In this document: positions 59,657-64,000 of the stretch, one piece after another
How the letters are laid out: each line of letters starts with the position of its first letter
Numbering within the stretch: the first letter of the stretch is position 1
DNA from: Punica granatum
Taxonomy: Eukaryota > Streptophyta > Magnoliopsida > Myrtales > Lythraceae
DNA length: 64,000 bases
Reading direction: 5' to 3'
Assembly (NCBI RefSeq): GCF_007655135.1
Contig: NC_045128.1
Span: forward strand, 15,330,230-15,394,229
The notes under the pieces: generated by a model
What the model was told of the DNA's origin: nothing
The model's input: the letters and a program-made list of their open reading frames with translations, nothing else
Database searches by the model: none
Program-made: the position numbers and the translations under genes

Positions 59657-60930
59657 TAATAGTATTCAGTCAAAAAATGTTATTTTCTTTACTAATCATC
59701 CCTAAATGAAGGAATATAAATACAATATTAGATTTATTTATCAAAAGATATCATATTATATATATTCTTACATATCTATATTTTACTATATATATATATA
59801 AGTGTAAAGCTCCTCGAAGTGTTTTTTCAAAAGTACCCTGTGTTTCTTTCTTAATTTCAGAAATGCCCTTACCTCTTTTTTTCTTAATTCCAGAAATGCC
59901 CTTACCTCATGAAGAGCCATTTTTACCATCCATTCTTCAATTTTCCCTGTCCAACTGATCATTTTCCCATAATTATCTTTCAACCAAATTACAGTTTTTT
60001 CCAAAGGGGTGTTACATCTTTCACACTTTTGAGGGTCAGCTTTTGAGTTTAATGCATACAGTTCTACCGTCACTATAAATGATCACTTGCATTATAAATG
60101 ACATTTGCCTTAATGTAATAGTATACTACATGTAAAATTTTACATTTGCCTCAATATCCTATTTCATTTTTACGTCATGTAATTACATAGATGATCCCTC
60201 AAATATAAGTAAGCATTTGGAAACAGCCGCATTTCTGTTTGTTTATATTAATTATTTACATTTGCATTTTGACTAGGTTCGGACCCAGACGTTGCATGGG
60301 CGTACAGTAAAGTTAACGTTTCAAAAAAAATTATAAAAGTAATGGTGAAAGTTCAATTCTTTCGAAAAATTATGATCTATTAAGGAATTACGAATTTTTT
60401 AAAAAAATTTATGAATAATTTTGATGTTCAGTTGTAATTGCTATATTATATTTAATTGGTACAATTAGATGTGGACCCACATGTTACATAGATTATACAG
60501 ATTGTTTAAATTAGTAAGAAATTTTTTCAAGAAATTTTTTATATTTATTCATGAAACTATAAGTTTTTTATTCGTCAAGAAATATTCTAGTGTTTAATCT
60601 CTATTTTCAATGAAGAATTAAATTCTCGAGCAATCAGAAAGATGGTCAATCATGTGCTACGGTTTCAAAAAATTGATCCGTGGTGTATTTCCAAATTGCC
60701 CGACTTTTATATATTATAATTGATTTACTTAATTATAAATAAATCATAACTACTAATTTCTGACTGTCTTTGTAAATAGTTGAAAATATCCTTTTGAAAA
60801 AATTATTGAAATTTCCAAAAATAATTTCGATGAAGAGTTTATTGGAATCATCTAATTCATGTCACTCCAGACGATGTGATCAAGACCTCGGTTTTCTTCT
60901 GTAGTCGGTTCATGTATATTGTATTAATTC
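59657..60930. other. AT-rich DNA with repeat fragments right of the retroelement
   Basis: No gene. A fragment similar to the MITE core left of the retroelement is at about 59720-59765. A 33-base direct duplication ('ttaatt.cagaaatgcccttacct') at 59851 and 59884 gives the duplicated VRAFLxLRKK in a minus-strand open frame of 95 codons (59786-60073). That frame also shows a CERCNTPLEKT motif, but I recognise no family. A phrase near 60278-60300 resembles GC-rich termini of plant DNA elements. Confidence 0.4.
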
Positions 60931-60932
60931 AG

Positions 60933-61599
60933 GAAGAAATACTGGATGAGACCGACAAGTATGCTGTTGATGTCCATAAACAGCAAAGCATGTACTCGTA
61001 ATCCTACGAAAGTCAATCTACTAATGCTGTTGCCATTGACCATTTTCAATCAATTTTCTCAACCAAAATCAGTATCAATGCCTCAAATGCAATGGAAGTT
61101 TCCAGTGGCTTCATCTATTTCTTCCCATCGACACGCACTGGTTTTGTCCTATAACCTCATTCCAGTTCTTTCGTCCCCAGTCGTCCCGTGAAGTCAGTCT
61201 CCTATTGTGAGGCCACCCAGTTATGTGGATCTCCCCGAGATGCTATCACGACATCCCTGTCAAGCTATGCAGGCCGAGTGACAGGTTCAGCGTCCCTGGC
61301 ATGCAGAATTCTTCCTCTTGTGGATGTTTTATGCTGCAATATACAGTTGATGCAGAGATTAGAACTTGTCCATCTTTCTTTTCTTTCTTTTTCCATGTGA
61401 CGCTATTAGTAATTTGCTAATTGCTACAAAAACATGGAACATGCCAGAATCTGCAAAGCCGTGGTCATCTCGAATAAAAGAGCCATAGATGCATATGGAT
61501 TAGCAGGTCTTCTCATTCTCTCCTTTTTTTTTTAATGACTTCGACTGCTTGCAGGTCTCAAGAAAGTCATGTGAGAAGCTAAAAAAATGTGTTTTGTGA
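60933..61599 (+). pseudogene. Decayed 3' exons of a DUF21/CBS-domain (CNNM-like) protein gene
   Basis: After an AG acceptor at 60931-60932 the frame reads EEILDETDKYAVDVHKQQ. This matches the QEEI(L/V)DETDEYVDVH segment that follows the CBS domains in plant DUF21/CBS transmembrane proteins. Shifted frames then resemble the Ser/Pro-rich tail of the same family (SHRHALVLSYNLIPVLSSP; SPIVRPPSYVDLP). A last exon from 61555, after GCAG, reads VSRKSCEKLKK and a stop. Order and exon borders are kept, so this came from a genomic copy and not a retroposed transcript. Stops and shifts make it a pseudogene fragment; the membrane and CBS parts are absent. Confidence 0.5.
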
Positions 61600-64000
61600 C
61601 ACGTTCTTCCCATCAGCCTCGTCAGACGAACCCAGAAGCGTCACAGAAATCCAAGGAAGGAATAGACAAGAAAAATTTGCTGAATTTTGTTGTCTCTAAT
61701 CTGCAAGTCAATGGAAATATACTATTATTGTAAGCAATTTCTACGCACATGTTGAAATCTGTCTTTTTACTCTTTTTGATGAATGAAATCTCTCTTTTAC
61801 TTAAAGTGGCATCTCTCTCTCTCTCTTAATTCTCACTGATGTTGTGCGTCCTATTTGATTTTATATTTCTCTTTTAACAAAAATCATGTTCGACAAACTG
61901 CACTGGTATTCCAAGTTTACTTCAACTTCATGTCAATAGTTTTTCAACACTGATCTTTTCTGTCATTTTTTTTGTGAAATCAAATTACATATAAATGGTT
62001 AACATCCTCGAGCCTGCAAAACAAATTCATCACCGTTGTAGTAAGTTGCCCCGACTAAATTTTGCAATTATTGTACATTACTACTTTCTCTAGTTTCTCA
62101 ATAGTGTTGTCCTGTCAGTATCGGACCCTGATTAGTGCGATAATAGCATTTCATTCTTCGACTTCACACCTAGTAATACTCAACACAATACTTCAGCCAT
62201 ATCTCTACTAATTTTTCCTTCAATATCTTCTTAATTCACCATAGGAGTATTCTCACTGTTGCTTATGTTATTGGAGGTTTTTAATTTATGTTTGTTACAG
62301 ACTGTCATCTCAACTTAAAGGATGAGAGAGAAACCAAATGACTACTCGAACAAACTTTATTCCACAGCAAGCTAATTATCCCCCAGGTGTGTGACGTTAA
62401 TATATACTTTGATACATGTACACGAAATTATATATTATCATAATTACATATTTCTTCGTTCATATTTCTTTTTTTCATATTAGAGATATTCAAGGAAAAG
62501 ACTGAACTTAACTTGATGAAATGAGAATAATATTTTCAAATCGGGCTTGGTGGTCGAACATACACCCCACCAAGTCTTGGTTCAACTGTTTCAATACTTC
62601 TTGTATTTTTTATTTTTATTTTAAATAAAATTATAGTTATAGAAATGAATATTATTACTTGCCAAAAGGAATTGGAAATTATCAACCTAATTAATAATAT
62701 TATTTCATGACTTTCGTGAAATTTTCAAAATACTTTAATTTTTAAATATGATATTAGATGTAAAACATTATATGAAAAAAAATAGTATGATATTTTATTA
62801 AATATATCGTAAAAATAATTTTTAGATTTTAAATTTTAGAAAATAATTTTAAATTTAAATTTTCAGTAGTAAATAAAATATAATACTAGGAGAACGATAC
62901 CACCTTTTGCTAGAGATCGCCTATATCTACTCCTCTCAGATCTCAAAATCGAGGGGTGGCCGTGCCGACCAATAAGCCCCATTATCCAACAGTCTGTGTA
63001 CCTTTTTCAAAAATTAATAATTTTAATTGCTAAAATTACAAAAAGGACGAAAGGCTTTAACTATTTTAACAAACGTTACAATGAGAATATCTTCTCACTG
63101 AGATAAAAGTATTCTCATTAAGAGAAAAGTCTATGTTATGGGCTTATTTGGTTCATGATCTTATTAAGACATAGTCTTTCAGTAATATAGTTTTTGGGAA
63201 AAATTCTTTGGAATATTAATTATTTTTTGGTTTAATCCACAAGTTATTTACATATGTGCGTATCTAATCATGCCTAAGAAAGAGGTGTTTCCTTTTCATA
63301 TTTCTTTTACATTTTCCGAAGTGGTTGAGGTAGCTTTGTTGATTGCATTTTTATCAAATTAAAAGTTTTTTTTCCCTTTCAAATTGAATGAAAGTTAAAG
63401 GCAAATTGTGTGTGGATTATTGACCCCTCATACACATTTAGTTTTATTTTCATTATAAACTTTGGAGTCATATTTTGAATGATGTCGTGGATGACCTCAA
63501 TTAAAATAGTACTTCATCTTTTCATATTTCCTTATGAAATTATCAAATTTTTTCTATAGATATATAAATGTTTCTAATAAAGAAAGATTAGTACAAGCCT
63601 TATGAGGCGCATTGTTTGCTTTCACAACATTTATTCTTTCATTCGTTGCAATCTCATCAATATTTGCCCATTCATTGATCTTTCTATCTTATTGATAGTA
63701 TTCCATCTTATTTCTAACTTAAAATGCAACAATTTGATTTTCTTTCATTTAACAAAGTGTACTTCAAAATCTTAAAAGAAATTTAGAGCGAATAGTAAGA
63801 GGTGAGGCAACGACTTCAGGACTAGCATTGGACCCAAACATCAGTGAAATTCATCGAACTAGATCATAGTGAAATGCATTATAATTTGTTTGTCGTCAAT
63901 AATTTTACACATGCTTCACTGTTTTACGTTTACTTGAAAAAAGCTAATTAATTATATTTTGGATACTAGAATATTGGTTTGTGGGTTATTTTAACGAACA
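61600..64000. other. AT-rich intergenic DNA
   Basis: No coding sequence, RNA gene or complete element is recognised. A CT tract lies at 61810-61826. The phrase near 62540-62605 loosely resembles a tRNA-like SINE head on the minus strand, but its boxes are too weak to call. The remainder is low-GC sequence. Confidence 0.45.

Noticed and set aside
59786..60073. 95-codon minus-strand frame with CERCNTPLEKT and duplicated VRAFLxLRKK
   Set aside because: The repeat is a 33-base DNA duplication of a phrase common in non-coding plant repeats, and no protein family is recognised.
62520..62610. Third SINE on the minus strand
   Set aside because: Only a weak B-box-like phrase; no A box at the right distance and no clear 3' end.

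Overview
This is a plant (eudicot) nuclear DNA window. The evidence is spliceosomal introns with GT-AG borders, AT-rich intergenic DNA, two conserved plant genes and several typical plant transposon families. The species cannot be fixed from the sequence alone. I find no prokaryotic features and no CRISPR array.

Two intact genes carry the window. (1) On the minus strand, 4553-8009 encodes a 357-residue aleurain-type vacuolar cysteine protease (AALP/cathepsin H-like). Its 8 exons can be joined without a frame break, and the NPIR vacuolar sorting signal and Cys/His/Asn catalytic residues are present. (2) On the plus strand, 20472-51496 encodes midasin (MDN1/REA1), the dynein-like AAA ATPase that matures pre-60S ribosomes. 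I could trace 75 exons with consistent phases, giving about 5,439 residues. They cover six AAA modules, a long linker, an acidic region and a C-terminal MIDAS domain.

The 12 kb between these genes is a nested transposon island. A PIF/Harbinger element (10216-14491, TTA target duplication) carries a decayed DDE transposase and a decayed Myb/SANT-like ORF1. It abuts a second, opposite-facing PIF remnant (from 14495). That remnant contains a Pack-MULE (15412-16733, 9-bp TSD, ~210-bp TIRs, captured gene fragment), a solo Ty3/gypsy LTR (17084-17790) and an in-frame joint to the 3' part of a type I MADS-box gene (17990-18589). A Tourist-like MITE (8565-8836) shares its termini with the PIF element.

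Downstream of MDN1 is a complete, young Ty3/gypsy element (52821-59651, TSD AAATC). Its 3' LTR encodes the C-terminal tail of the polyprotein, and pol is broken at two homopolymer runs. Next comes a decayed fragment of a DUF21/CBS-domain gene (60933-61599), then AT-rich DNA to the end. The left 4.5 kb holds an edge-truncated inverted-repeat element, a tRNA-derived SINE, microsatellites and an unassigned GC-rich block.

No new multi-gene system was found. The most unusual items are the PIF-ORF1/MADS chimera, the Pack-MULE, and a perfect ~114-bp tandem duplication inside MDN1 that doubles a splice acceptor.
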